64,000 nt of DNA from CAG-411 sp050875145 (lineage in GTDB: Bacteria > Bacillota > Clostridia > Lachnospirales > Lachnospiraceae), in NCBI GenBank assembly GCA_050875145.1, contig JBNMLH010000002.1, positions 1 to 64,000 on the forward strand, in the 5' to 3' direction. Shown here in pieces: positions 25,822 to 34,623 of the stretch (positions are counted from its first letter, which is position 1; the number at the start of each line of letters is the position of its first letter). The translations under genes and the position numbers were made by a program. The notes beneath the pieces were generated by a model. It did no database searches. It was not told the DNA's origin and worked only from the letters and a program-made list of their open reading frames with translations.

Positions 25822-26262
25822 ATGGAATTGGATTTAGAAGCAATTTTAAAAATTATGGACAAATTTGATCATAGTGAGATGACAGAATTTGAGTATGAAA
25901 ACGATGAATATACCTTTCGTTTAAAATCAGAAAAACAACAGGAATATATTGTTCCATCTGCGGCACCTGTATTGCAAAAGCAGGAAAGTACATTAGTTGC
26001 AGAACAACCTACAGTTAGTAAAGAAGAAGGTACTGTGATTAAATCTCCATTGGTAGGAACTTTTTATTCTGCAAAGGCAGAAGGGGAAGATCCATTTGTA
26101 GCAGTTGGTGATACGGTGAAAAAGGGACAAGTCATTGGCATTATTGAAGCTATGAAATTAATGAATGAGATTGAAGCAGAAACGGATGGAACAGTGGCAG
26201 AAATACTGGTAGAGAATGAGCAGTTAGTGGAATTTGGACAGCCATTGATCCGTTTAGTGTAG
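25822..26262 (+). CDS. accB: Acetyl-CoA carboxylase biotin carboxyl carrier protein
   Basis: 146 residues. A short N-terminal region (about 1-70) precedes the biotinyl domain, with K112 of EAMKLMNEIEAE as the biotinylation site and SPLVGTFY at its start. It carries carboxybiotin between AccC and AccAD. Encoded between fabF and fabZ. Confidence 0.97.
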   Translation: MELDLEAILKIMDKFDHSEMTEFEYENDEYTFRLKSEKQQEYIVPSAAPVLQKQESTLVAEQPTVSKEEGTVIKSPLVGTFYSAKAEGEDPFVAVGDTVKKGQVIGIIEAMKLMNEIEAETDGTVAEILVENEQLVEFGQPLIRLV

Positions 26263-26291
26263 GAATACATAAGTTAGAAAAGAGGAAAAAT

Positions 26292-26714
26292 ATGCTTGGA
26301 ATAAAAGAAATAGAAGAACTCATTCCACATAGACATCCATTTTTATTAGTGGATCGTATTGATGAGTTAGAACCGGGAAAACGTGCTGTGGGAGTAAAAT
26401 GTGTTACCTATCATGAAGACTTTTTTAGAGGACATTATCCAGAGAAACCTATTATGCCGGGCGTTCTTATTTTAGAAGCATTGGCACAGGTTGGGGCAGT
26501 TGCAATTTTATCATCAGAAGAGTACAAGGGAAAGACACCGGTGTTTGGTGGGATTAATAAAGCAAAATTCAGAGATCAGGTTGTGCCTGGAGATTGTTTA
26601 AGATTGGAAGTTGAGATGGTAAAAGTAAAAGGACCTATTGGAATAGGAAGAGCAATTGCTTATAAGGGAGATAAGGTTGCCACAGAGGCAGAATTGACAT
26701 TTGCATTGTTATAA
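26292..26714 (+). CDS. fabZ: 3-hydroxyacyl-ACP dehydratase
   Basis: A 140-residue hot-dog-fold enzyme: IPHRHPFLLVDRI, FRGHYPEKPIMPGVLILEALAQ with the catalytic His and Glu, and an FGGINKAKFRDQVVPGD segment. It dehydrates 3-hydroxyacyl-ACP to the trans-2-enoyl product. Confidence 0.97.
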   Translation: MLGIKEIEELIPHRHPFLLVDRIDELEPGKRAVGVKCVTYHEDFFRGHYPEKPIMPGVLILEALAQVGAVAILSSEEYKGKTPVFGGINKAKFRDQVVPGDCLRLEVEMVKVKGPIGIGRAIAYKGDKVATEAELTFALL

Positions 26715-26743
26715 GCTAGAAGTATGGAAAAGAGGATGGTTTT

Positions 26744-28093
26744 GTGAAAGGGAATCGTATAAAGCGTGTACTAATTGCCAATCGAGGAGAAATTGCAGTT
26801 CGTATTATTCGTGCATGTAGAGAAATGGGAATTACCAGTGTGGCAATTTGCTCAGACATTGATAAAGAAGCTATGCATGCACAGCTTGCAGATGAGTGCA
26901 TTTGTATAGGCTCGTATAAATTAAAAGACAGCTATTTGAATATGGAACGAATTTTAAGTGCAGCGATTGCGGCTGATGTGGATGCCATTCATCCAGGCTT
27001 CGGTTTTTTATCAGAAAACAGCAAATTTGTAAAGATGTGTCAGGAATGTAATTTTACATTTATTGGACCAAGTATGGAAAGCATGGAACAGATGGGAAAC
27101 AAGTCGGAGGCACGTCGTGTGATGAAAAAAGCAGGAGTTCCTATTATTCCGGGTGGAGATACTCCGTATTTGGATGCGATGGAGGCAAAACGGGAGGCAG
27201 CCAAAATGGGCTATCCAGTTATCATCAAAGCAGTTTCCGGTGGTGGTGGAAAAGGAATGCGTGTAGTTGAAAAAGAGGAAGATTTCCTTGATTTGTTCCT
27301 TACAGCGCAAAAAGAATCAGAAAATGCATTTGGTGACCGCAGTATGTATCTTGAAAAATATCTGGCAGATTGTAGACATATCGAAGTGCAGATATTAGCA
27401 GATCAGCATGGAAATGTGGTTCATCTAGGGGAGAGAGATTGCTCGATTCAGAGAAAACATCAAAAGGTAATAGAAGAAACTCCTTCTATTGCTGTGTCAG
27501 ACGAGTTAAGAAAAGAAATGGGAGAGACAGCAATCAAAGCCGCAAAAGCTGCAAACTATTATTCTGCTGGAACAATTGAATTTTTGCTGGATAAGGATAA
27601 TAACTTTTACTTTATGGAAATGAATACCCGTATTCAGGTAGAACATCCTGTGACAGAAGAAGTGACAGGGATTGATATTGTAAAAGAGATGATTCGGATT
27701 GCAGAAGGAAAGAAGCTAGGTTTTACGCAAGAAGATATTAAGATTACAGGGCATGCGATTGAATGTCGTATCAATGCAGAGAGTCCGGAACAGAATTTTA
27801 TCCCTTGCCCGGGTGTAATTGAGAGCCTTCATATGCCAGGTGGAAATGGTATTCGAGTAGATTCTGCGGCATATCAGGGATATAAAATACCATCCTGTTA
27901 TGACTCTATGATTGCAAAACTTATTGTACATGGAGAAAATAGAAATGTTGCAATTCAAAAACTTCGGAGTGCGCTTAGTGAAATGATTATTGAAGGTGTG
28001 AAAACCAATGTAGGATTTCAGTATCGCTTGGTAGGGGAAGAAGCATTTAAGCGTGGAGATGTAAACTGGATTAATCAAAACTATTTCAGTTAG
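26744..28093 (+). CDS. accC: Acetyl-CoA carboxylase biotin carboxylase subunit
   Basis: A 449-residue ATP-grasp enzyme starting at GTG 26744 (KGNRIKRVLIANRGEIAVR). ATP site: KAVSGGGGKGMRVV. HIEVQ and MEMNTRIQVEHPVTE are the metal and biotin site motifs. It carboxylates biotin on AccB. A GAGG site precedes the GTG, and no ATG in frame keeps the conserved N-terminus. Confidence 0.97.
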   Translation: MKGNRIKRVLIANRGEIAVRIIRACREMGITSVAICSDIDKEAMHAQLADECICIGSYKLKDSYLNMERILSAAIAADVDAIHPGFGFLSENSKFVKMCQECNFTFIGPSMESMEQMGNKSEARRVMKKAGVPIIPGGDTPYLDAMEAKREAAKMGYPVIIKAVSGGGGKGMRVVEKEEDFLDLFLTAQKESENAFGDRSMYLEKYLADCRHIEVQILADQHGNVVHLGERDCSIQRKHQKVIEETPSIAVSDELRKEMGETAIKAAKAANYYSAGTIEFLLDKDNNFYFMEMNTRIQVEHPVTEEVTGIDIVKEMIRIAEGKKLGFTQEDIKITGHAIECRINAESPEQNFIPCPGVIESLHMPGGNGIRVDSAAYQGYKIPSCYDSMIAKLIVHGENRNVAIQKLRSALSEMIIEGVKTNVGFQYRLVGEEAFKRGDVNWINQNYFS

Positions 28094-28105
28094 GAGTAAA
28101 GAGTT

Positions 28106-28978
28106 ATGTTATTTCGTACACAAGGACGTAAGTCTAAGAAAATCATAGAAAATTACCATCGTCAGCAATTGACAGAAGGATTGTTTCAAAAGTGTGAGGC
28201 ATGCAATCAGATTGTGTATACAGAAGACGTGATAGAAAAAAAGCATGTTTGTCCAAACTGTGGACATTATTTTCGAGTGGCACCGATGGAACGTCTTGGA
28301 ATGGTACTAGATAGTGGTAGTTTTGAAGAGTGGGATAAAGATTTAAAAACAAAGAATCCGTTGGATTTCCCTGAATATGAAAAAAAAGTTGCCAGAATGC
28401 AGCAAAATACAGGGTTGTCTGAGGCAATCGTTACGGGAAAAGGAAAAATTGGTGAAATTGATACTGCAATTGGTGTTATGTCAGCCAGCTTTATGATGGG
28501 AAGTATGGGTATGATTGTGGGAGAGAAGATTACCCGTATGGTTGAGCGAGCTACCAAAGAACATCTACCGGTTATTTTGTTCTGCTGTTCTGGTGGTGCC
28601 AGAATGCAGGAAGGAATGATGTCTTTAATGCAGATGGCAAAGACATCACAGGCATTAAAGCGTCATAGTGAGGCTGGAAACTTATATATATCAGTACTAA
28701 CAGATCCTACTACAGGTGGTGTTACTGCTAGTTTTGCTATGTTGGGAGATATTATTTTAGCAGAGCCAAAGGCACTTATTGGTTTCGCGGGTCCAAGAGT
28801 AATCGAGCAGACGATCCATCAAAAGTTACCAGAAGGATTTCAAAGTGCGGAATTTTTGTTGGAACATGGAATGATTGATAAGATTGTATCAAGAAAAAAG
28901 ATGCGAAAGGTATTGCATTTCTTATTACAGAGTGCTGGGTACCATGCAAATGGAAAGGGTGAAGCAAAAAATGGATGA
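28106..28978 (+). CDS. accD: Acetyl-CoA carboxylase carboxyltransferase subunit beta
   Basis: 290 residues. The N-terminal zinc ribbon (CEAC...CPNC) is followed by a crotonase-like carboxyltransferase domain with CCSGGARMQEGMMSLMQM and LTDPTTGGVTASFAMLGD. With AccA it transfers CO2 from biotin to acetyl-CoA. Its last 8 bases overlap accA, which indicates translational coupling. Confidence 0.97.
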   Translation: MLFRTQGRKSKKIIENYHRQQLTEGLFQKCEACNQIVYTEDVIEKKHVCPNCGHYFRVAPMERLGMVLDSGSFEEWDKDLKTKNPLDFPEYEKKVARMQQNTGLSEAIVTGKGKIGEIDTAIGVMSASFMMGSMGMIVGEKITRMVERATKEHLPVILFCCSGGARMQEGMMSLMQMAKTSQALKRHSEAGNLYISVLTDPTTGGVTASFAMLGDIILAEPKALIGFAGPRVIEQTIHQKLPEGFQSAEFLLEHGMIDKIVSRKKMRKVLHFLLQSAGYHANGKGEAKNG

Positions 28979-29813
28979 AATGGAAATGACAACGTCTATG
29001 GAGTGCGAGAATGATGTGATGGAAGAAAAGACCCTTACAGCATGGGAGAAAGTGCAGATTGCCAGAGAGAGTGATCGTGCATATACGCAGGATTATATTA
29101 ATCATATTTTTGATCAATTTATGAAATTGCATGGGGATCGATTATACCGTGATGATGGAGCAATTGTGGGAGGAATTGCTTCTATTGAGGGACAGTTTGT
29201 AACTGTGATTGGTCAACAAAAGGGCAGAAATTTAAAAGAGAACGAAAAGAGAAACTTTGGAATGCCATATCCAGAAGGATATCGAAAGGCACTTCGTTTA
29301 ATGAAGCAGGCAGAAAAGTTTAATCGGCCAATTATCTGCTTTATTGATACACCTGGTGCGTATTGTGGTATGGATGCAGAGGAGAGAGGGCAGGGAGAGG
29401 CAATTGCCAGAAACTTGTATGAGATGTCCGGAATCACAGTACCTATTTTGTCCATTGTTATTGGTGAGGGTGGCAGTGGAGGTGCATTGGCACTTGGTGT
29501 AGCGAATGAAGTGTGGATGTTGGAAAATGCTACTTATTCGATTCTTTCGCCGGAAGGATTTGCCAGTATTTTATGGAAGGATAGCAAACGGGCTGGAGAA
29601 GCAGCGGAATGTATGAAGATTACAGCACATGAACTAAAAGAGCTAGGTATTGTAGAACAGGTTATAAGGGAAAAAGAACCGATTACAAATATAAATTGCC
29701 AGGGAGTATGTGACTGTTTAAGAGAAAAAATCATTAGCTTTTTGAAAAAATATAAGGAGAAAACGAAGGAAGAGATTGTGGAAGAGCGTTATCAGCGTTT
29801 TCGAAAATATTAA
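28971..29813 (+). CDS. accA: Acetyl-CoA carboxylase carboxyltransferase subunit alpha
   Basis: About 280 residues, with ATG 28971 overlapping accD by ATGGATGA. Other in-frame ATGs follow within 15 bases. Motifs: LTAWEKVQIARESDR, DRLYRDDGAIVGGI, IDTPGAYCGMDAEERGQ, and IGEGGSGGALALG (oxyanion region). The last gene of the fatty-acid operon, followed by a bidirectional terminator. Confidence 0.95.
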   Translation: MDEMEMTTSMECENDVMEEKTLTAWEKVQIARESDRAYTQDYINHIFDQFMKLHGDRLYRDDGAIVGGIASIEGQFVTVIGQQKGRNLKENEKRNFGMPYPEGYRKALRLMKQAEKFNRPIICFIDTPGAYCGMDAEERGQGEAIARNLYEMSGITVPILSIVIGEGGSGGALALGVANEVWMLENATYSILSPEGFASILWKDSKRAGEAAECMKITAHELKELGIVEQVIREKEPITNINCQGVCDCLREKIISFLKKYKEKTKEEIVEERYQRFRKY

Positions 29814-29895
29814 TACAAGGACTAGTGGTATTTTATACATAGGTTTGTTTCAATGTGGGAGAGTGTTCTATAATTAGAAAATTTGAATATTAGAT

Positions 29896-29935
29896 AAAAA
29901 TGCCATCTGCAATAAACTTCGCAGATGGCATTTTT
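29896..29935. terminator. Bidirectional terminator between accA and the acyltransferase gene
   Basis: TGCCATCTGC (29901-29910) pairs with GCAGATGGCA (29921-29930). An A-run before and a T-run after make it work on both strands. Confidence 0.9.
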
Positions 29936-29938
29936 GCA

Positions 29939-30964
29939 TTAACCATTTTTTGTGTTAGTTTTTGTTTTCCATCTGGGTTTCAGTATCCATTGTAATGGAG
30001 TTTCCCAAAAGGAAAGTGATAAAAATATTGTTAACAGTATGGATAATAAAAATAGTACAAACATAGTTGGTTTATTTCCAAAGTGCTCTAATAATCTGTC
30101 TGCATTGCAAAAATGATAAAATATGTAAATTAGTCCACGATGAAGAGTATATACTTGAATGCTTCTGCTACCCCAGGTACTAATAATGCTATTTCTATTT
30201 GGAGTAAGTGCAATAGCAGAGAATATTAGTAAAAATATAACAATATAGTAAAGTGCACGATACCAAAAATAATTAATTCCATATTTATCAAGTGTTTCTC
30301 GTCCTGTTACAAGTGGGTGCCAAAGGTTGGTTGCATTAGGTGTAAATTGAATATAACATGCCCATGCAAGATAAATACCTACGCCGATAATCTTAAAATA
30401 AAATTTTGATAAAAATTGTAATAACTTATGTCCATCTAGTAAATAGCCTGCTAAAAAGAATGGATAAAATACAACAATGCGTGAAGAAACAAAAAAATCA
30501 CCGATTGCATCATCATATCCTATAATACAGCCCAAAATAATCGAAAAAACAAACAGATAGACAGGTTGCACTTGCTGTAATAGTATAGTAAACAATACGA
30601 AAGCAATCAGTGCAAAGGCATACCATGGAACACCTGACTCATCGAATAAGGAAAAGTCATAGTCTTCTTGAATTAGAATCTTACTTATAAAAATGCAGAC
30701 TTTACAAAAAACATACAAAACAAAATAGTCAAAACACTTTTTATAATTTTTGGTTTGTATTGTTTTCTTGCTAAACATTCCGCTGATAAAAAGAAAAGCC
30801 GGCATATGAAAACCAAGTATAAAAACATATAGTTTTTCAGAGATCATGGCATCTTCGGTGTAAGAATGGATAAAATGTCCAAATACAACAAGTAAGATTA
30901 AAATAAATTTTAAGGTGTCCCATTGGTGAATTCTTATGGGATGATTTACTTCTTTCGCGTTCAT
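29939..30964 (-). CDS. Membrane acyltransferase (Acyltransferase_3 / fucose-O-acetylase-like)
   Basis: A 341-residue integral membrane protein with about ten hydrophobic segments. Its N-terminus shows the family layout: HQWDTLKFILILLVVFGHFIH (Asp, Lys and conserved His) and FHMPAFLFISGMF. Such enzymes O-acetylate cell-surface glycans or exported sugars. The acceptor here is unknown. It is transcribed opposite to its neighbours and ends 3 bases from a shared terminator. The start ATG is preceded by GAGGTAA. Confidence 0.85.
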   Translation of the reverse strand: MNAKEVNHPIRIHQWDTLKFILILLVVFGHFIHSYTEDAMISEKLYVFILGFHMPAFLFISGMFSKKTIQTKNYKKCFDYFVLYVFCKVCIFISKILIQEDYDFSLFDESGVPWYAFALIAFVLFTILLQQVQPVYLFVFSIILGCIIGYDDAIGDFFVSSRIVVFYPFFLAGYLLDGHKLLQFLSKFYFKIIGVGIYLAWACYIQFTPNATNLWHPLVTGRETLDKYGINYFWYRALYYIVIFLLIFSAIALTPNRNSIISTWGSRSIQVYTLHRGLIYIFYHFCNADRLLEHFGNKPTMFVLFLLSILLTIFLSLSFWETPLQWILKPRWKTKTNTKNG

Positions 30965-31263
30965 GTTGTTACCTCGCTTATAGTTGATGATTCGTAAAAT
31001 AATGTATCAAGTAATTGGCAGATACAGTTTAGCATAACAAAGGGAAAGGATTCAAGTGCAATAATAGATCTTTTATGTGTCAATTTTGTTGCTGGTTATA
31101 GTTCACAGGTATATGAACTGTAATTGTTTTGGGCAATGCTGTATATGAAAATTGTCCAAAACCGAACATGGAAGACATTTATACGGTATTTCCGGTAACG
31201 AAAATACCTATTCGTCAACAATAACACTTTATTCTAGGCAGGTTTTGCGTTGTTGTAAGGATA
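30965..31263. other. Gap with a strong inverted repeat, no gene seen
   Basis: It contains GTTTTGGGCAAT (31126-31137) paired with ATTGTCCAAAAC (31151-31162), an 11/12 match, plus two weaker hairpins: GTTCA/TGAAC near 31101-31118, and GGTATTTCCG/CGAAAATACC near 31184-31208. No open frame or known RNA family is recognised. Confidence 0.35.
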
Positions 31264-31292
31264 TAGACATTTTTAGAAACAATTTGTATAAT
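31264..31292 (+). promoter_or_regulatory. Promoter of the 31351 gene
   Basis: TAGACA (31264-31269), a 17-base spacer, then TATAAT (31287-31292). The ATG at 31291 lies in the -10 box, so translation must start further downstream. Confidence 0.65.
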
Positions 31293-31350
31293 GAAAGCAG
31301 AAATTAGTAGTCAAAAGCGGGGTGTTCGCAGAAAAAGGAAGGGGTTAGAG

Positions 31351-32484
31351 ATGGAAAATGTAATTCAGCTTCCGGGGATGGAATATTTAAAGTGTGTGAT
31401 AAAGGAATTGGAATTTGAACTTTGGAAGAGTGAAGAGGATCCAAGTACATCCTGGAGAATTACTTATATGTATAATGACAGTGTGGAAAGCTACTTACAA
31501 TTAGATGATGTTGTGATAAAGGGTAAATATGAAAAGGAAAAAGCGTGTACATCACTTCAACTAGTAAAGGAGGAAGAACGATATGGTTTAGTTGGACAAC
31601 AGGAAGAGCGTTTCTTTTCTATTTGGTTTTCCAAAGTTACCTTTTTGGCTAAAATGTATCGATATGCGGATATTGGCCATTTCTGGGTTAAAGGAGAGGA
31701 ACCTTACCGCCAACTTGTTTATGAATTGGAAATTATCCAGGATAAAAAAAGATATCTTGGTGAGTGGGCATGTAATGAAAAAGAGTTAAAATTGCTTGCA
31801 TTGCTAGATTTTTCGCCGATACGGAGTTTTTATTGTGTTCCGTGGGAAGAGGGATATTGCTTTTCTACCAAGAAAAATGGAATGGATGCTTATGAAGCGG
31901 TATTGGACGATATGGAAAAATGTAGAAAAAAGAATAAAAAAATAGGGGATTGTTATTTTTCAAATGCTTGCATAGAAAAGCAATGGGAGTTACAAAAGGC
32001 ATTGTTGGATCAATTGAAACAGACACCTACAAAAGAGAAAGAAAAAGAAATTTATAAAACATTAACAGGTAAAAAAGGAAATCTTGTGTATCAATGGTTA
32101 CAGAAAGAAATCTTGGAGGCATCGTCTGTTTATGAAGAAAGAAGGTTTGGTGAAAAAGAAGATTTTTTTGTGGAAGAACAGAGAAAAAAATGGATACAAA
32201 AGTGGAAAAGGCAAGGTTGGATTGGAACGTATCCCAATTTCTCGCGAAGAAAAGGAATTTTTTATGAGCAAATGCATGTAATGGAGGAATTACCATTTAC
32301 AACAGAGGTAATGCATTATACGTTTCATTGTCTGATATCTAAATGTAGTTTCTACAAGAAAAAAAGATTAAAGCGCTATTTTGGTATAAAAAACGAAATG
32401 TTACCACTTAATTTTGGCTTTTTTTTCGGCTGTGGAACTGGGAAAATTTATTCGCATAAGTGTAGTCTTAGGCTGGAAAAATAA
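31351..32484 (+). CDS. Conserved-looking protein of unknown function (DUF3878-like?)
   Basis: A 377-residue protein with no signal peptide or membrane segment. The N-terminal half is mixed strand and helix (MENVIQLPGMEYLKCVIKEL). The C-terminal half is rich in Lys, Glu, Trp and aromatic residues, and has eleven cysteines over its length without a regular pattern. It may belong to DUF3878, a family I associate with Lachnospiraceae, but this is not certain. ATG 31351 is preceded by AGGAAGGGG and lies downstream of the promoter. It overlaps nothing; rsmH starts 25 bases after its stop. Confidence 0.6.
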   Translation: MENVIQLPGMEYLKCVIKELEFELWKSEEDPSTSWRITYMYNDSVESYLQLDDVVIKGKYEKEKACTSLQLVKEEERYGLVGQQEERFFSIWFSKVTFLAKMYRYADIGHFWVKGEEPYRQLVYELEIIQDKKRYLGEWACNEKELKLLALLDFSPIRSFYCVPWEEGYCFSTKKNGMDAYEAVLDDMEKCRKKNKKIGDCYFSNACIEKQWELQKALLDQLKQTPTKEKEKEIYKTLTGKKGNLVYQWLQKEILEASSVYEERRFGEKEDFFVEEQRKKWIQKWKRQGWIGTYPNFSRRKGIFYEQMHVMEELPFTTEVMHYTFHCLISKCSFYKKKRLKRYFGIKNEMLPLNFGFFFGCGTGKIYSHKCSLRLEK

Positions 32485-32509
32485 AAGGAAGAAAAGGAGA
32501 ATAGAGCGG

Positions 32510-33577
32510 ATGGAAGAACAAAGAAAGATAGAAGAAGGAAAAACACATAAGAGAAGAGTTCGTTATAAAGGTACACATCCAAGAAATTTTGCAGAAAAAT
32601 ATAAAGAACACAATCCGGAAAAATATAAGGACACAATTGAAAAAGTAATTCGTAAGGGAAGTACCCCTGCGGGAATGCACATTTCCATTATGGTGAAGGA
32701 AATACTGGACTTTCTTGCAATTCAGCCAGGGCAGATTGGGATTGATGCAACGCTTGGTTATGGTGGACATACGTTGAAAATGTTAGAACAGTTGCAAGGT
32801 AAGGGGCATATTTATGGATTGGATGTAGATCCGATTGAGAGCAAAAAAACAAAGGAAAGATTGAAAAATAAAGGATTTGGAGAAGATATACTGACGGTAA
32901 AATTGATTAATTTTAAAAATATTGATCAGGTAGTACAAGAATCAGGAAAAGTCAATTTTATTTTAGCAGATTTAGGAGTTTCTTCTATGCAAATTGATAA
33001 CCCGGAACGTGGATTTTCGTATAAAATACATGGACCATTGGATTTACGTCTTAATCCTCAAAAAGGAATATCAGCAGCAGAACGTTTAAAAGAGTTGACA
33101 CAGGATGAGTTGGAAGGAATGCTGATTGAAAATGCGGATGAACCATATGCAAAAGAAATTGCTAAAACAATTTTTAAACGAATGCGTGCGGGAAAAGAAA
33201 TAAAAACTACAACAGATTTAAGAGAGATTATTGAAGAGGTTGTGGGAAAACAGAAACCGGAAAATCTAAAGCAGGAAATGAAGAAATCCTGTCAGAGAAC
33301 ATTTCAGGCACTTCGAATTGATGTAAATAGTGAGTTTGAGGTATTGGAAGAATTTCTTGAAAAACTTCCAGATGTATTAGCACCTGGTGGAAGAGTTGCA
33401 ATTCTTACATTTCATTCTGGAGAAGACAGGATGGTGAAGAAAATTTTTAAACGAATGAAAAAAGAAGGAATATATAGTGATGTGGCAAAAGATGTGATAC
33501 GTCCTTCTGTGGAGGAGTGTCAGAGGAATCCGAGAGCAAAATCTACAAAGATGCGCTGGGCAGTGTTGTCAGAGTGA
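32510..33577 (+). CDS. rsmH: 16S rRNA m4C1402 methyltransferase RsmH, N-terminally extended form
   Basis: A 355-residue protein. The SAM-binding domain has GIDATLGYGGHTLKMLEQL, YGLDVDP and ILADLGVSSMQID, the RsmH hallmarks. The C-terminal RVAILTFHSGEDRMVKKIFK is also typical. It N4-methylates C1402 in the decoding centre. About 50 extra basic residues (KRRVRYKGTHPRNFAEKYKEH) precede the usual start region. It is not in a dcw cluster with mraZ and ftsL, so it may be a second, divergent RsmH. ATG 32510 is chosen on AAGGAGAA; the longer frame overlaps the upstream gene. Confidence 0.88.
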   Translation: MEEQRKIEEGKTHKRRVRYKGTHPRNFAEKYKEHNPEKYKDTIEKVIRKGSTPAGMHISIMVKEILDFLAIQPGQIGIDATLGYGGHTLKMLEQLQGKGHIYGLDVDPIESKKTKERLKNKGFGEDILTVKLINFKNIDQVVQESGKVNFILADLGVSSMQIDNPERGFSYKIHGPLDLRLNPQKGISAAERLKELTQDELEGMLIENADEPYAKEIAKTIFKRMRAGKEIKTTTDLREIIEEVVGKQKPENLKQEMKKSCQRTFQALRIDVNSEFEVLEEFLEKLPDVLAPGGRVAILTFHSGEDRMVKKIFKRMKKEGIYSDVAKDVIRPSVEECQRNPRAKSTKMRWAVLSE

Positions 33578-33613
33578 ACATAAAAAGAAGATAAAAGAAA
33601 GAGGGAAATAGGA

Positions 33614-34099
33614 GTGGCAAAGGAAAAGGAAATAAAAACAAATGCCATGCGCATTTTAGATAGGAAGAAAGTTTCGTATAAAGTAAATACTTATGAGTGT
33701 GATGAATTTATTGATGGGATTCATATTGCAGATAAGCTGGGACAAGCATATGCACAGAGTTTTAAGACTTTGGTAGCTGTAGGAAAAAGTAAGGAACACT
33801 ACGTATTTGTGTTGCCAGTGGACAAAGAGATAGATTTAAAAAAGGCAGCTCGTGTAGTGGGAGAAAAGAACATTGAATTAGTTCATGTAAAAGATATACA
33901 GGCACTGACTGGATATATTCGTGGAGGATGTACTTCGATTGGAATGAAAAAACAATTTAAAACATATATTTGTGAATCTGCCAGAGAGCAGAAGGAAATT
34001 ATCGTCAGTGGAGGAAAACTTGGAGTGCAATTGTTGTTAGCTCCGGATGATCTGAAAAAAGTTGTGAATGGGCAGTATGCTGATTTTATTGTTTTATAG
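33614..34099 (+). CDS. ybaK: Cys-tRNA(Pro)/Cys-tRNA(Cys) deacylase, YbaK family
   Basis: A 161-residue YbaK/EbsC-fold editing protein: KTNAMRILDRKKVSYKV at the start, FKTLVAVGKSKEHYVFVLPVDKEIDLKKAA with the conserved Lys, GYIRGGCTSIGMKK, and VSGGKLGVQLLLAPDDL. It hydrolyses mischarged Cys-tRNA(Pro). The start is GTG 33614. It is probably cotranscribed with rsmH 36 bases upstream, which places two translation-fidelity genes together. Confidence 0.92.
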   Translation: MAKEKEIKTNAMRILDRKKVSYKVNTYECDEFIDGIHIADKLGQAYAQSFKTLVAVGKSKEHYVFVLPVDKEIDLKKAARVVGEKNIELVHVKDIQALTGYIRGGCTSIGMKKQFKTYICESAREQKEIIVSGGKLGVQLLLAPDDLKKVVNGQYADFIVL

Positions 34100-34130
34100 G
34101 ACTGTAGAGTAGGAGGTGTGTAACAGTTTT

Positions 34131-34187
34131 ATCAGGATTAGGGGCTCTTGGCACCCTGATGTTTATAGAAAAGAGTATCCTATAAAC
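34131..34187 (+). repeat. Two adjacent hairpins after ybaK
   Basis: ATCAGG (34131-34136) pairs with CCTGAT (34155-34160), and next to it GTTTATAG (34161-34168) pairs with CTATAAAC (34180-34187). No T-run. A Shine-Dalgarno-like AGGAGG at 34111 has no reading frame. It may be a 3' processing structure or a leader for the 77-residue ORF. Confidence 0.3.
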
Positions 34188-34239
34188 AGAGATATTTTGC
34201 AAAGAACGTATATAGATGTGTAAGGAGTGTTGGTGAAAA

Positions 34240-34473
34240 ATGATAATGAAAGAGGATAATACATTTAATGAAACAAGAGAAAAATCAGTATTGCAATGGT
34301 TAGACGAATTAAAAGAGCATGAGGATTTGGTTGTGCGGGATGGTGTTAGAGTGACAACGGACTATATTTATGCATTAAAGAAAAAAATAAAACAGTTAGA
34401 GGAGAGTAATGAGCTGAAAGATACATTTTTGAAGAAGTTAAAAAAGGAAAAGATGGAATTGATGTCAAAGTAA
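34240..34473 (+). CDS. Small coiled-coil protein, unknown function
   Basis: A 77-residue charged protein. The second half (ALKKKIKQLEESNELKDTFLKKLKKE) is a predicted coiled coil. No cysteines, signal peptide or membrane segment. AAGGAG lies upstream of ATG 34240, and ATG 34246 is an alternative. No family recognised. Confidence 0.6.
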   Translation: MIMKEDNTFNETREKSVLQWLDELKEHEDLVVRDGVRVTTDYIYALKKKIKQLEESNELKDTFLKKLKKEKMELMSK

Positions 34474-34542
34474 AATGCGGAGATTCTTTCTTTTTTGGAT
34501 AATATGTACAAAAGCTTATTAGAAAAAACTGGAAATTTATGC

Positions 34543-34571
34543 TTGCCTCATTTTAAACTGTGTGATACAAT
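34543..34571 (+). promoter_or_regulatory. Promoter of the starch-binding protein gene
   Basis: TTGCCT (34543-34548), a 17-base spacer, then TACAAT (34566-34571). It places the start of transcription near 34578 and so rules out the longer reading-frame starts. Confidence 0.65.
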
Positions 34572-34623
34572 GAAAAAAATTACAAAACTATTAAGAAAGT
34601 ATTACAAAGGAAGGACTGTTTCT

